From Oscillospiraceae bacterium (GTDB lineage Bacteria; Bacillota_A; Clostridia; Oscillospirales; Oscillospiraceae): a stretch of 64,000 nt of DNA. Where the stretch lies: positions 8,388 to 72,387 of the forward strand of contig JAGBAI010000071.1 of NCBI GenBank assembly GCA_017939025.1. Direction: 5' to 3'. The number at the start of each line of letters is the position of its first letter. The stretch's first letter is position 1. Shown here one piece after another: positions 1-8,447 of this stretch. A model generated the notes under the pieces. The model was given only the letters and a program-made list of their open reading frames with translations. It did not search any database and had not been told where the DNA came from. Position numbers and translations under genes: made by a program.

Positions 1-608
1 AAACGGGACAGAAGGAAGAATACGGAAAGTATCGGGATATCCTCCACAGCGTACCTGCCCGGGGATTTGTGCAGCCCTATGCCGATAATCCACTGGAGCC
101 GGAGCGGATCGCGGAAAATGTATACATGAATCTGATCAACCGGGCAGACAAAAGTTTGTATTTTATGACGCCTTATCTGATTATTACCGATGAAATGAGC
201 CATGCCTTGGGACTTGCTGCCATGCGGGGTGTGGATGTACGGATCATTACTCCGGGGATCCCGGATAAGAAAACAGTGTACGCGGTGACCCGGTCCTATT
301 ATGCCGGGCTGGTGCAGCAGGGCGTGCGGATCTACGAGTATACCCCTGGCTTCTGCCATGCCAAGCAGTGCATCTGCGATGGAAAACTGGTTTCCATCGG
401 AACATCCAACCTGGATTACCGGAGTCTTTATCATCATTTTGAGAACAACGTATTGCTCAGTGGCTGTGATGCGGTGAAGGATATCGCAGCGGATTTTGAA
501 AAGGTTTTTGCTCAATGTAAAGAAGTGACGCAAGCCTATACCCAGGGCCGGGGAGCTGTCCTGCGAACCTGGCAGTACATCCTGCGGCTGTTTGCGCCGC
601 TGCTGTAG
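1..608 (+). CDS. cls: Cardiolipin synthase, C-terminal part (5' end outside window)
   Basis: The reading frame is open from the first bases of the window (frame from base 3) and ends at a TAG at 606-608, giving about 201 residues of a protein whose N-terminus lies upstream. It contains the second phospholipase D signature (H-A-K-x4-D, in HAKQCICDGK) followed by GTSNLDYRS, the usual pattern of bacterial cardiolipin synthases. These membrane enzymes join two phosphatidylglycerols into cardiolipin and glycerol. The TPYLIITDEM and DVRIITPGIPDK segments also match that family. The first catalytic motif and the N-terminal membrane helices cannot be seen here. A GTG at 69 is an internal codon, not the start. 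Family assignment is firm; the exact paralogue is unknown. Confidence 0.9.
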   Translation, partial: TGQKEEYGKYRDILHSVPARGFVQPYADNPLEPERIAENVYMNLINRADKSLYFMTPYLIITDEMSHALGLAAMRGVDVRIITPGIPDKKTVYAVTRSYYAGLVQQGVRIYEYTPGFCHAKQCICDGKLVSIGTSNLDYRSLYHHFENNVLLSGCDAVKDIAADFEKVFAQCKEVTQAYTQGRGAVLRTWQYILRLFAPLL

Positions 609-611
609 GGA

Positions 612-652
612 ACCCCCTGCGTGTCTGCGGAAGATATGCGGGGTTTTCCTTT
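612..652 (+). terminator. Putative intrinsic terminator after cls
   Basis: AACCCC (612-617) can pair with GGGGTT (641-646), followed by a short T/C-rich run. The loop is long (23 nt), so this is a weaker call than the other terminators in the window. Confidence 0.4.
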
Positions 653-669
653 GTAGCGGGAAAAGCCAC

Positions 670-697
670 TTGCAAAACCTCTGAAAGCTGTTATAAT
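670..697 (+). promoter_or_regulatory. SigA-type promoter for trkH-trkA
   Basis: TTGCAA (670-675), a 16-bp spacer and TATAAT (692-697), with TG one base upstream of the -10 (extended -10). It lies 48 bp before the trkH start at 745 and is the only good promoter between cls and trkH. Confidence 0.7.
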
Positions 698-744
698 AAG
701 AGAAATGTAACATGGCGGAGTATAGCCGTCAGAAGGGAGCGTTT

Positions 745-2124
745 ATGTCACTGCGCGGGAAGCTGTTTTCCCTCTGGATCAGGAAGAAATCCAAAAACTT
801 AAGTGCGGCGAAGATCATTGCGGTGGCCTTCGGAGTGATCATATTGCTGGGAGCAGGGTTGCTGACACTGCCGGTGGCATCCCGTGACGGGGTCAGCTGC
901 GGATTTCTTCCGGCGTTGTTTACAGCGACCTCTGCTACCTGCGTGACGGGGCTGGTGCTATACGATACCTTTACCCAATGGAGTGGATTCGGACAGGTGG
1001 TGATCATAAGTCTGATCCAGATCGGCGGGCTGGGCTTCATGTCTGCGGCTACCTTGTTTGTATTTGCGCTGAGAAAACGGATCGGTCTTAAGCAGCGTCT
1101 GGTTATGGCCCAGGCCCTCAGCGTGGGAGATATGGATGGCATTGTGCGGCTGCAAAAAACGGTGCTGATGGGTTCCTTTGCTATTGAGGGCATAGGTGCA
1201 GCTGTTTTGTTTGTGCGCTTCCTGCCGGAATTTGGTTGGATTACCGCACTGAAATGGGGTATTTTTCATTCTATTTCCGCTTTTTGCAATGCGGGCTTTG
1301 ATATTTTTGGCTGCATCACTCCTGGGGCAAGCCTCATGGAATTTCAGTCAGATCCGGTGGTACTGCTGACGCTGGGCGCGCTGGTAGTGCTGGGCGGTCT
1401 TGGATTTCTGGTCTGGCAGGATATTGCGGAGCACCGGCGCTTCCGGAATTTCAGCGTTTATACCAGACTGGTGCTGCTGGCTACATTGGGACTGCTTCTG
1501 GCGGGATGGGTGCTGACATGTCTGCTGGAATGGAACAATCCCGGCACTTTGGGCAGTATGCCGGTAGGAGATAAGATTCTCAACGGCCTGTTCCAGTCCA
1601 TAACCTTACGTACAGCTGGTTTTGCGGCTATTGACCAGGCCCTGCTGACAGAAGGCGGAAAAGCTGTATCCATGGCTATTATGCTGGTGGGAGGATCCTC
1701 CGGCTCTACAGCTGGCGGCTTGAAGACGGTTACCTTTGTGGTGCTGATCCTGTTTATGTGGTCCCGGGCCAGAGGCCGCAGTTCTGTTTGCGTATTCAAA
1801 CGGACCATCCCTCAGGCGCAGGTACTGGATGCCATGACCATTGCCTTTGTAATGATCGCAATGGCTATGTTTGGCGGTATTTTCATCAGCGCCACCTCAC
1901 CTGTTGGGTTTACCGATGGGCTGTATGAGGCGATTTCTGCCATTGCTACGGTAGGACTGACCGCAGGTGCCACGGGAAGCCTGAGCTGCCCGGCCCAGCT
2001 TCTGATCATTGTGTATATGTATTTTGGCAGAGTGGGCGTGCTGACCATCAGCATGGGCTTCCTGACAGGAGACAGGGCGGAGGAACGTTTCCGCTATGCC
2101 CAGACCAATCTGCTGATCGGATAA
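745..2124 (+). CDS. trkH: Potassium uptake membrane subunit, TrkH/KtrB family
   Basis: This 459-residue polytopic membrane protein forms the ion pore of a Trk/Ktr potassium uptake system. All four selectivity-filter loops of the family are visible in order: TSATCVTGL, SAFCNAGF, TLRTAGF and ATVGLTAG. Hydrophobic helices fill the rest. I chose the ATG at 745 because AGAAGGGAG sits 5-13 bases upstream; an in-frame ATG at 712 has no ribosome binding site and would add 11 polar residues. The next gene, trkA, starts 11 bp downstream and encodes the cytoplasmic gating subunit, so the two form one functional unit. Whether sodium is co-transported cannot be told from the sequence. Confidence 0.95.
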   Translation: MSLRGKLFSLWIRKKSKNLSAAKIIAVAFGVIILLGAGLLTLPVASRDGVSCGFLPALFTATSATCVTGLVLYDTFTQWSGFGQVVIISLIQIGGLGFMSAATLFVFALRKRIGLKQRLVMAQALSVGDMDGIVRLQKTVLMGSFAIEGIGAAVLFVRFLPEFGWITALKWGIFHSISAFCNAGFDIFGCITPGASLMEFQSDPVVLLTLGALVVLGGLGFLVWQDIAEHRRFRNFSVYTRLVLLATLGLLLAGWVLTCLLEWNNPGTLGSMPVGDKILNGLFQSITLRTAGFAAIDQALLTEGGKAVSMAIMLVGGSSGSTAGGLKTVTFVVLILFMWSRARGRSSVCVFKRTIPQAQVLDAMTIAFVMIAMAMFGGIFISATSPVGFTDGLYEAISAIATVGLTAGATGSLSCPAQLLIIVYMYFGRVGVLTISMGFLTGDRAEERFRYAQTNLLIG

Positions 2125-2135
2125 AGGAGAATCCT

Positions 2136-2783
2136 ATGAAATCTTATATTGTCATCGGGCTGGGCCGGTTCGGTCAGACGCTTGCCCGTCAGCTTTGCGC
2201 TCTGGGAGCGGAGGTGCTGGCCATGGATGTTCATAACGATCTGGTGCAGCAGGTAGCCGACGAAGTGACGCATGCGGTGGTTGGCGATGCCCAGGATAAG
2301 GACGTGCTCCGGGCTCTGGGGGTTCGGGACTTTGACTGCGCCATTGTAGCCATCGGCACCGATCTGGCGGCTTCCGTTCTGACGGTGATGAACCTGCAGG
2401 AACTGGGCGTGCCTTATATCATCTGCAAGGCTCACGATGAGACGCACCGGCGGGTACTGGAAAAGCTGGGCGTTCACCGGGTGGTGATCCCGGAGCAGGA
2501 AAACGCCGCCCGTCTGGCAAGAAGTCTGAACAGCCATAATGTGCTGGATTACATCGAACTTTCTGAGGACTACGGTATTCTGGAAATCCCCGCGCCCAAG
2601 AGCTGGATCAGCAAATCTCTGAAAGAACTGAACGTCCGGGCAAAGCTGGGCGTGAACATTATCGCCGTGGAAAGCGGCAAGACGACCAATGTCTCTCCCT
2701 CCGCTGACTACCGGATCCAGGAAGGGGATGTAATGGTAGTCCTGGGTGACAATTATTCCCTTGAGGCGGTGCAGAAGCTGTGA
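2136..2783 (+). CDS. trkA: Potassium uptake regulatory subunit, TrkA/KtrA (RCK domain)
   Basis: A 215-residue cytoplasmic RCK protein that gates the TrkH pore by binding nucleotides. The N-terminal Rossmann fold shows GLGRFG at about residues 8-13 and an acidic residue at the end of beta-2 (AMDVHND). A RCK_C domain occupies roughly residues 135-215. The length fits the single-RCK KtrA type rather than the double-length E. coli TrkA. The ribosome binding site AAAGGAG precedes the ATG by 8 bases. It is followed with a 4-base overlap by the rRNA methyltransferase gene, so the transcript probably continues. Confidence 0.95.
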   Translation: MKSYIVIGLGRFGQTLARQLCALGAEVLAMDVHNDLVQQVADEVTHAVVGDAQDKDVLRALGVRDFDCAIVAIGTDLAASVLTVMNLQELGVPYIICKAHDETHRRVLEKLGVHRVVIPEQENAARLARSLNSHNVLDYIELSEDYGILEIPAPKSWISKSLKELNVRAKLGVNIIAVESGKTTNVSPSADYRIQEGDVMVVLGDNYSLEAVQKL

Positions 2784-3529
2784 CGGAACTGAAAATAACT
2801 TCCCGGAAGAACCCGCTTTTACAGCAGGTAAAAAAGCTGCTGTCTTCAAAGAAGGCAAGGGAAGAAGCAGGACTTTTTGTTTCCGATGGTACAAAACTGC
2901 TGCGTGAAGCAGTGAAACATTACCTTGGACTGGATACCGTGATCCTCTCCGAAGGGATTGAGGCGGAGGTTCCGGAATCTGTGCGGTTGATCCGGGTGCC
3001 GGGAGATGTGATGGAATCCATTTCCCCCATGGCAAGCCCCCAGGGGGCGCTGTTTCTGTGCAAGCTGCCAGAGAAAAAGACTTTTGTACCAGTTCCAGGT
3101 ATGCTCTTGCTGGATGGAATTCAGGATCCGGGCAACATCGGCACCATTTTGCGTACGGCAGATGCCCTGGATATTCCGGTAGCACTGCTGGAAGGCTGCG
3201 CGGATCCTTATAGCCATAAGGTAGTCCGTTCCTCCATGGGTGCGGTGTTCCGCACGGACATTATTCAGACCAGCTGGGAAGGGGCAAAAACTGCCTGCGC
3301 TGCGGCCGGGATTCCCATTGGTGTGACGGCCCTGTCTGACCGGGCCAGGGATCTGCGCCAGGCGGATTTAAAAAATATGGCGGTTGTCATCGGCAGCGAA
3401 GGCCAGGGCGTTCGGCAGGAAATCCTGAACAGTGCCGGTGCGGAACTGATCATCCCCATGAATCCCCATTGCGAATCCCTGAATGCTGCTGTTGCAGCTA
3501 CCATTGTCATGTGGCAGATGAAACAATAA
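2780..3529 (+). CDS. 23S rRNA/tRNA 2'-O-methyltransferase, TrmH/SpoU (SPOUT) family
   Basis: A 249-residue protein with an N-terminal substrate-binding domain (residues 1-95) and a C-terminal SPOUT knot. Motif 1 is DPGNIGTILRTADA, motif 2 is VVIGSEGQGV, and motif 3 is IPMNPHCESLNAAVA. These bind S-adenosylmethionine and identify a ribose 2'-O-methyltransferase of the TrmH/RlmB/TsnR group. The target nucleotide cannot be deduced. The GTG start overlaps the trkA stop (GTGA), suggesting translational coupling. In Firmicutes such genes often lie near pheS or among housekeeping genes, so the neighbourhood is uninformative. Confidence 0.9.
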   Translation: MTELKITSRKNPLLQQVKKLLSSKKAREEAGLFVSDGTKLLREAVKHYLGLDTVILSEGIEAEVPESVRLIRVPGDVMESISPMASPQGALFLCKLPEKKTFVPVPGMLLLDGIQDPGNIGTILRTADALDIPVALLEGCADPYSHKVVRSSMGAVFRTDIIQTSWEGAKTACAAAGIPIGVTALSDRARDLRQADLKNMAVVIGSEGQGVRQEILNSAGAELIIPMNPHCESLNAAVAATIVMWQMKQ

Positions 3530-3553
3530 CCAAAACAGAAAGAAGGAAGAAAA

Positions 3554-4804
3554 ATGCTCAAGCACTGGATCTGGCTGGCTCACCGCAGTGGTGTCAGCGA
3601 CCGTATGAAGGTAACCCTGCTGGAGCATTTTTCTGATCCCGAGGAAATATACTACGCCGATGGCAGTGCCTATGATCAGGTGGAGGGATTGAGTGCGGAG
3701 GCGAAGGACGCTCTCCGTGACAAGAATTTGCTCCCGGCCGAGGAAATCCTGGAGCAATGTGCAGGAAAGAAACTGCGGATCCTGACCATACAGGATGCCC
3801 AGTATCCCCAAAAACTGAAAAACATTCCCGACCCGCCTGTTGTTCTCTACTATAAAGGACAACTGCCGGACTGGGAAGCTGTTCCTGTTATCGGCATTGT
3901 GGGAACAAGAAAAGCGTCCACTTACGGTTTGCAGACGGCAAAACGGATGGGGTATCAGATCGGTAAGTGCGGCGGTATTGTGGTTTCCGGCATGGCTTAT
4001 GGTATTGATGGCCTGGCCATGTCCGGCGCGCTGACAGCCGGGGCTGTAACAGTGGGTGTTCTGGGCTGTGGTGCGGATATTGTCTATCCGTTGTCCAACC
4101 GCTCCCTGTTCCGGGATGTGGAAAGCTATGGCTGTATCCTCAGCGAATTCCCACCGGGAACACCGCCTGCAAAATGGACCTTTCCCAAACGCAACCGGAT
4201 CATCAGCGGCTTAAGCAACGGTGTTCTGGTGGTGGAAGCGCCGGAAAGAAGCGGCGCGCTGATCACAGCCCGTCTGGCGGCGGATCAGGGACGGGATGTG
4301 TTTGCCGTCCCGGGAAATGTGGATCAGAGCGGCTGCGTGGGCAGCAACCGGCTGCTGCGGGACGGAGCCATTGCCGCTTTAAGCGGCTGGGATGTATTGG
4401 GAGAATATGAAGGGCTGTATCCGGGTAAGCTCCGTAAAGAAACCAGCCCCTCCAGGCTGACGGTTTCACCGCAGGAGCAGGAGGAATCCCGGGAAAAACC
4501 ACTGGAAAAGGTGGCCCAAAAGGCTGAAATACCGAAGAAAAAGCCGGCTCTTAAGAAAAACTTAGAGAAAAAAACCATTGACAACGGCGGTGATGCGCCG
4601 TATAGTGACGTAAATACCCCCAAGCCGAAGCTGTCAGAAGAGGAACAGAAAATCTTTGCTGCCCTCCGAAATGGTGAACGGCTGGTGGATGATGTGATCG
4701 CGGAAACCGGCATGACCACCGGTAAAATCCTGGGCCTGTTGACCATGATGGAGCTGAAAGGGCTCCTTAAGCGGCTTCCTGGTAAGCGCATCACATTAAA
4801 GTAG
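3554..4804 (+). CDS. dprA: DNA-processing protein DprA
   Basis: DprA/Smf protects incoming single-stranded DNA and loads RecA during natural transformation. The 416-residue protein has an N-terminal SAM-like/HhH region (about 1-70). A Rossmann-like DprA domain follows, with GIVGTRKASTYG, SGMAYGIDGLA and FPKRNRIISGLS. After it come a lysine-rich linker (about 290-350) and a C-terminal winged-helix domain (about 355-416). The linker is longer and more charged than in short DprA proteins. Gene order dprA-topA-trmFO is the usual Firmicute arrangement. The ribosome binding site GAAGGAAG is 6 bases before the ATG. Presence of dprA does not prove competence. Confidence 0.95.
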   Translation: MLKHWIWLAHRSGVSDRMKVTLLEHFSDPEEIYYADGSAYDQVEGLSAEAKDALRDKNLLPAEEILEQCAGKKLRILTIQDAQYPQKLKNIPDPPVVLYYKGQLPDWEAVPVIGIVGTRKASTYGLQTAKRMGYQIGKCGGIVVSGMAYGIDGLAMSGALTAGAVTVGVLGCGADIVYPLSNRSLFRDVESYGCILSEFPPGTPPAKWTFPKRNRIISGLSNGVLVVEAPERSGALITARLAADQGRDVFAVPGNVDQSGCVGSNRLLRDGAIAALSGWDVLGEYEGLYPGKLRKETSPSRLTVSPQEQEESREKPLEKVAQKAEIPKKKPALKKNLEKKTIDNGGDAPYSDVNTPKPKLSEEEQKIFAALRNGERLVDDVIAETGMTTGKILGLLTMMELKGLLKRLPGKRITLK

Positions 4805-4829
4805 CTAACGAAACGGAGATTTATCATAC

Positions 4830-7127
4830 ATGGGCAAACTTAACAATCTTGTGATCGTGGAGTCGCCCTCCAAAGCGAAGACCATTGGCCGTTATCTCGG
4901 CCCCAATTATACCGTCAAGGCCAGCATGGGCCACCTGCGGGATCTGCCCAAAAGCAAAATGGGTGTGGATCTGGAAAACGACTTTACACCCCAGTACATT
5001 GCTGTCCGGGGAAAGGAAAGCTTAATTAAAGAACTGAAGGCGGATGCAGCCAAGGCTGATACTGTGTATCTGGCAACGGACCCTGACCGGGAGGGCGAAG
5101 CCATCTCCTGGCACTTAAAGGAACTGCTGAATCTGCCGGATGAAAAGGCCCGGCGGGTCACGTTTAATGAGATCACTCAGAAGGTAGTACGGGAATCCAT
5201 CCAGAATCCCCGGGAAATTGATTACGATCTGGTGGATGCCCAGCAGGCCCGGCGTATTCTGGACCGGATCGTGGGTTACCAGCTGTCTCCGCTGCTGTGG
5301 AAAAAAGTGCGGAGGGGTCTGTCTGCCGGACGCGTCCAGAGTGTTGCCACCCGTCTGGTGGTGGATCGGGAAAATGAAATCCGGGCCTTTCAGCCGGAGG
5401 AATACTGGTCTCTGGATGTGACACTGAACCGCATGGGTAAGCCAGGCTCCTTTGTGGCCCATTATTATGGCAGCCCCAAAAAGCAGGAGCTTACCAACGA
5501 GGAAATGACCCAGGCTGTCATCAACGACATCGAAGGTTCGGTCTTTACCGTTACCAATGTAAAAAAGAGCGAAAAGAAGCGCTCCTCCGCACCTCCTTTT
5601 ACCACCTCCACCCTGCAGCAGGAGGCATCCCGAAAGCTGGGCTTTACTCCCAAAAAGACCATGATGATTGCCCAGCAGCTGTATGAAGGCGTGGATGTGG
5701 AAGGCGAAGGCACCACCGGTCTGATCACCTATATGCGTACCGACTCCCTGCGCCTTTCCGATGAAGCTATGGATGCTGCTGCGCAGTTTATCCGAAACCG
5801 GTATGGTGATCCTTATTATTATGGTAAGCACCATGTGTTCAAAACCAAATCCGGTGCCCAGGATGCCCACGAAGCCATCCGGCCCTCCCATGTGGAGCTG
5901 GAGCCGGAGCGTGTCCGGGGCAGCCTGACCTCTGACCAGTACAAGCTGTATAAGCTGATCTGGAGCCGTTTCCTGGCAACTCAGATGGCAAACGCCCTTT
6001 TTGATACCGTATCCATCGACACGGAATGTGCCGGACATGTATTCCGCAGCAGCCATCAGAGTATGCGCTTCCCGGGCTTTATTGCGGTTTATGAAGAGGG
6101 GAAGGATGACGAAGAGGAAAAAATGGGCTCTCCCTTGCCGGATCTGACCGTTGGAGAGAAGGCCGCTTCCTCCAAAATCGAAAAAGAGCAGCATTTTACC
6201 CAGCCCCCTGCCCGGTATACCGAGGCAACTCTGGTCAAGGCCATGGAAGAAAAAGGTGTTGGCCGGCCTTCCACCTATGCGGCTACCGTTTCCACCATTC
6301 AGGACCGGGAGTACGTCATCAAACAGGACAAGCGTCTGGCTCCTACCCCCTTGGGTGAGATCGTAACCGGGCTGATGGTGGAACGGTTCAATGATATCAT
6401 TGATGTGGAATTTACCGCCAATATGGAATCCCGGCTGGATGCTGTGGAAGAAGGTAAGCAGCACTGGAAAGCGCTGCTGGCAGAATTTTATGGCGGCTTC
6501 AAGCAGGAGCTGGAAGCTGCGGAAACTGCTCTGGAAGGCGTGCGGCTGAAGGTTCCCGAGGAAGAGACCGACGAGATCTGCGAGCTGTGCGGACGGAATA
6601 TGGTCATCAAAATGGGCCGCTTCGGCAAATTCCTTGCCTGTCCCGGATTCCCGGAGTGCAAGAATGCCAAGCCTCTTGTGGAAAAGATGCCGGGCCGCTG
6701 CCCCAAATGCGGCAGCACGATCCTTAAGCGCAAGTCGAAGAAGGGCTATGCTTATTATGCCTGTGAAAAGGGTGCTGAGTGCGGCTTCATGACCTGGGAT
6801 GTGCCGACGGCAGAGGACTGCCCGGAGTGTGGATTTACTCTGTTCAAAAAGTCCGGTAAGGGCCGGATGAAGCCCTTCTGTATCAACGAGACCTGCTCTC
6901 ACTTCCTGCCGGAAGATCAGAGAGGCTACTATAAAAAGAAAACTCCGGCAGAAGGGGAGGAAGCCTCTGCCGCGGAAGAAGCCAAGACCACGAAAAAAAC
7001 GGCGGCAAAGAAATCTGCGGCAAAGAAATCTGCGGCAAAGAAATCTGCCGCGAAGAAGACTGCCCCCAAGAAAACCACGACCACCAAGAAGACCACTGCC
7101 AAAAAGACAAAGGAGGCAGCAAAATGA
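4830..7127 (+). CDS. topA: DNA topoisomerase I
   Basis: Type IA topoisomerase that relaxes negative supercoils, 765 residues. The Toprim domain opens with VESPSKAKTIGRYLG and holds the metal motif DPDREGEAIS. The catalytic tyrosine is Tyr301 in GLITYMRTDS. Three four-cysteine zinc modules follow (starting CELCGRN, CPKCGST and CPECGFT, about residues 585-690). The last 60 residues are a basic tail built of repeated K-K-S-A-A units and K/T runs, probably binding DNA or RNA polymerase nonspecifically. The ATG is the only well-placed start. It overlaps trmFO by 4 bases (ATGA). Confidence 0.97.
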   Translation: MGKLNNLVIVESPSKAKTIGRYLGPNYTVKASMGHLRDLPKSKMGVDLENDFTPQYIAVRGKESLIKELKADAAKADTVYLATDPDREGEAISWHLKELLNLPDEKARRVTFNEITQKVVRESIQNPREIDYDLVDAQQARRILDRIVGYQLSPLLWKKVRRGLSAGRVQSVATRLVVDRENEIRAFQPEEYWSLDVTLNRMGKPGSFVAHYYGSPKKQELTNEEMTQAVINDIEGSVFTVTNVKKSEKKRSSAPPFTTSTLQQEASRKLGFTPKKTMMIAQQLYEGVDVEGEGTTGLITYMRTDSLRLSDEAMDAAAQFIRNRYGDPYYYGKHHVFKTKSGAQDAHEAIRPSHVELEPERVRGSLTSDQYKLYKLIWSRFLATQMANALFDTVSIDTECAGHVFRSSHQSMRFPGFIAVYEEGKDDEEEKMGSPLPDLTVGEKAASSKIEKEQHFTQPPARYTEATLVKAMEEKGVGRPSTYAATVSTIQDREYVIKQDKRLAPTPLGEIVTGLMVERFNDIIDVEFTANMESRLDAVEEGKQHWKALLAEFYGGFKQELEAAETALEGVRLKVPEEETDEICELCGRNMVIKMGRFGKFLACPGFPECKNAKPLVEKMPGRCPKCGSTILKRKSKKGYAYYACEKGAECGFMTWDVPTAEDCPECGFTLFKKSGKGRMKPFCINETCSHFLPEDQRGYYKKKTPAEGEEASAAEEAKTTKKTAAKKSAAKKSAAKKSAAKKTAPKKTTTTKKTTAKKTKEAAK
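7000..7062 (+). repeat. Short in-frame tandem repeat encoding the TopA basic tail
   Basis: A 15-bp unit encoding K-S-A-A-K or its permutation is repeated about four times, with near-identical DNA (AAATCTGCGGCAAAG). It lies inside the topA coding sequence and keeps frame, so unit gain or loss would change tail length without breaking the gene. Confidence 0.75.
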
Positions 7128-8428
7128 CCGTAAAAGTAATTGGTGCCGGCCTGGCTGGCTCGGAAGCTGCCTGGCAGCTGGCTAACCGGGGTATTGACGT
7201 AGAACTTTACGAAATGAAGCCCAAAAAAATGAGCCCTGCCCATCACAGCGAAGATTTTGCGGAACTGGTGTGCTCCAATTCCCTCCGGGGTGACCGGCTG
7301 GAAAATGCGGTGGGTCTTCTGAAGGAAGAGCTGCGCCGGGTGGGAAGCCTGATTTTGGAATGTGCCGAAGCTACCCGGGTGGAAGCCGGCGGCGCGCTGG
7401 CTGTTGACCGTCAGGGCTTTGCCAGAATGGTCACGGAAAAGATCCGCAATCATCCCAATATTACCGTGATTTCCGAAGAAGTTACAGAAGTTCCGGAGGG
7501 CCCTGTCATCATCGCCACCGGCCCCCTGACTTCTGATGCCATGAGCGAGGCCATCGGCAGCTATTTTGGAGAGACGGAATATCTGCACTTTTTCGATGCA
7601 GCTGCCCCTCTGGTGACGGCGGAGTCCATTGACATGAGCCTTGCCTGGTGGCAGTCCCGCTATGACCGGGGCACACCGGACTATATCAACTGCGCTCTGA
7701 ATAAAGAACAGTACGAGGAATTCATCAAAGAGCTGACCACCGCCGAGGAAGCGGAGGTTCATGGCTTTGAGGATAAGAATGTGTTTGAAGGCTGTATGCC
7801 TGTGGAGGTCATGGCCCGCCGTGGCTTTGACACGTTGCGCTACGGCCCCCTGAAGCCTGTGGGCCTGACGGATCCCAACACCGGAAAAGAGCCCTATGCG
7901 GTTGTGCAGCTGCGGCAGGACAATGCGGCAAAGAGCGTATTCAATCTGGTGGGATTCCAGACCCATCTGAAATTTGGCGAGCAGAAGCGGGTATTCTCCA
8001 TGATCCCGGCGCTGAAAAATGCGGAATTTGTCCGCTACGGTGTCATGCACCAGAACACCTTCCTGCAAAGCCCCAGGCTGCTGGATAAGTACTATGCCGA
8101 CCGGCGAAATCCCCTGGTTGCTTTCGCTGGTCAGATGACCGGTGTGGAGGGGTATGTGGAGTCCACGGCTTCCGGTTATCTGGCAGCAGTCGCCATGGCG
8201 GCAAAGGTGCAAGGACGGGAACTGCCGGAATTCCCCAAGACCACGGCCATTGGCGCTCTGGGTCTGTACATCAGCGATAGCAGTATTGAGAATTTCCAGC
8301 CTATGAATATCAATTTCAGCATCATTTCCCCGCTGGAAAAGCGGATCCGTAAGAAGGCAGAAAAGAATCTGGCCATTGCCAACCGCTCTCTGGAGATTAT
8401 CGACGAGCTGGTTGCCAAGGGCATCTGA
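7124..8428 (+). CDS. trmFO: Methylenetetrahydrofolate-tRNA uracil-54 methyltransferase TrmFO
   Basis: FAD- and folate-dependent enzyme that makes ribothymidine at position 54 of tRNA. The 434-residue protein starts with the dinucleotide-binding motif VIGAGLAGSEAAW. It carries the two conserved cysteines of the family: Cys50 in LVCSNSLRG and Cys224 in EGCMPVEVMARRG. The conserved AGQMTGVEGYVES segment lies near residues 335-347. Length matches the family. It directly follows topA with ATGA overlap, as in many Firmicutes. Confidence 0.97.
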   Translation: MTVKVIGAGLAGSEAAWQLANRGIDVELYEMKPKKMSPAHHSEDFAELVCSNSLRGDRLENAVGLLKEELRRVGSLILECAEATRVEAGGALAVDRQGFARMVTEKIRNHPNITVISEEVTEVPEGPVIIATGPLTSDAMSEAIGSYFGETEYLHFFDAAAPLVTAESIDMSLAWWQSRYDRGTPDYINCALNKEQYEEFIKELTTAEEAEVHGFEDKNVFEGCMPVEVMARRGFDTLRYGPLKPVGLTDPNTGKEPYAVVQLRQDNAAKSVFNLVGFQTHLKFGEQKRVFSMIPALKNAEFVRYGVMHQNTFLQSPRLLDKYYADRRNPLVAFAGQMTGVEGYVESTASGYLAAVAMAAKVQGRELPEFPKTTAIGALGLYISDSSIENFQPMNINFSIISPLEKRIRKKAEKNLAIANRSLEIIDELVAKGI

Positions 8429-8447
8429 CAGAAATAGAGGTGCACAT

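Noticed and set aside
712..744. Longer trkH start at 712
   Set aside because: The ATG at 745 has a well-spaced AGAAGGGAG, while 712 has none and lies close to the predicted transcription start.
7000..7062. Tandem repeat that could suggest a CRISPR array
   Set aside because: The repeats are contiguous, without spacers, and in frame within topA. They encode the Lys/Ala tail.
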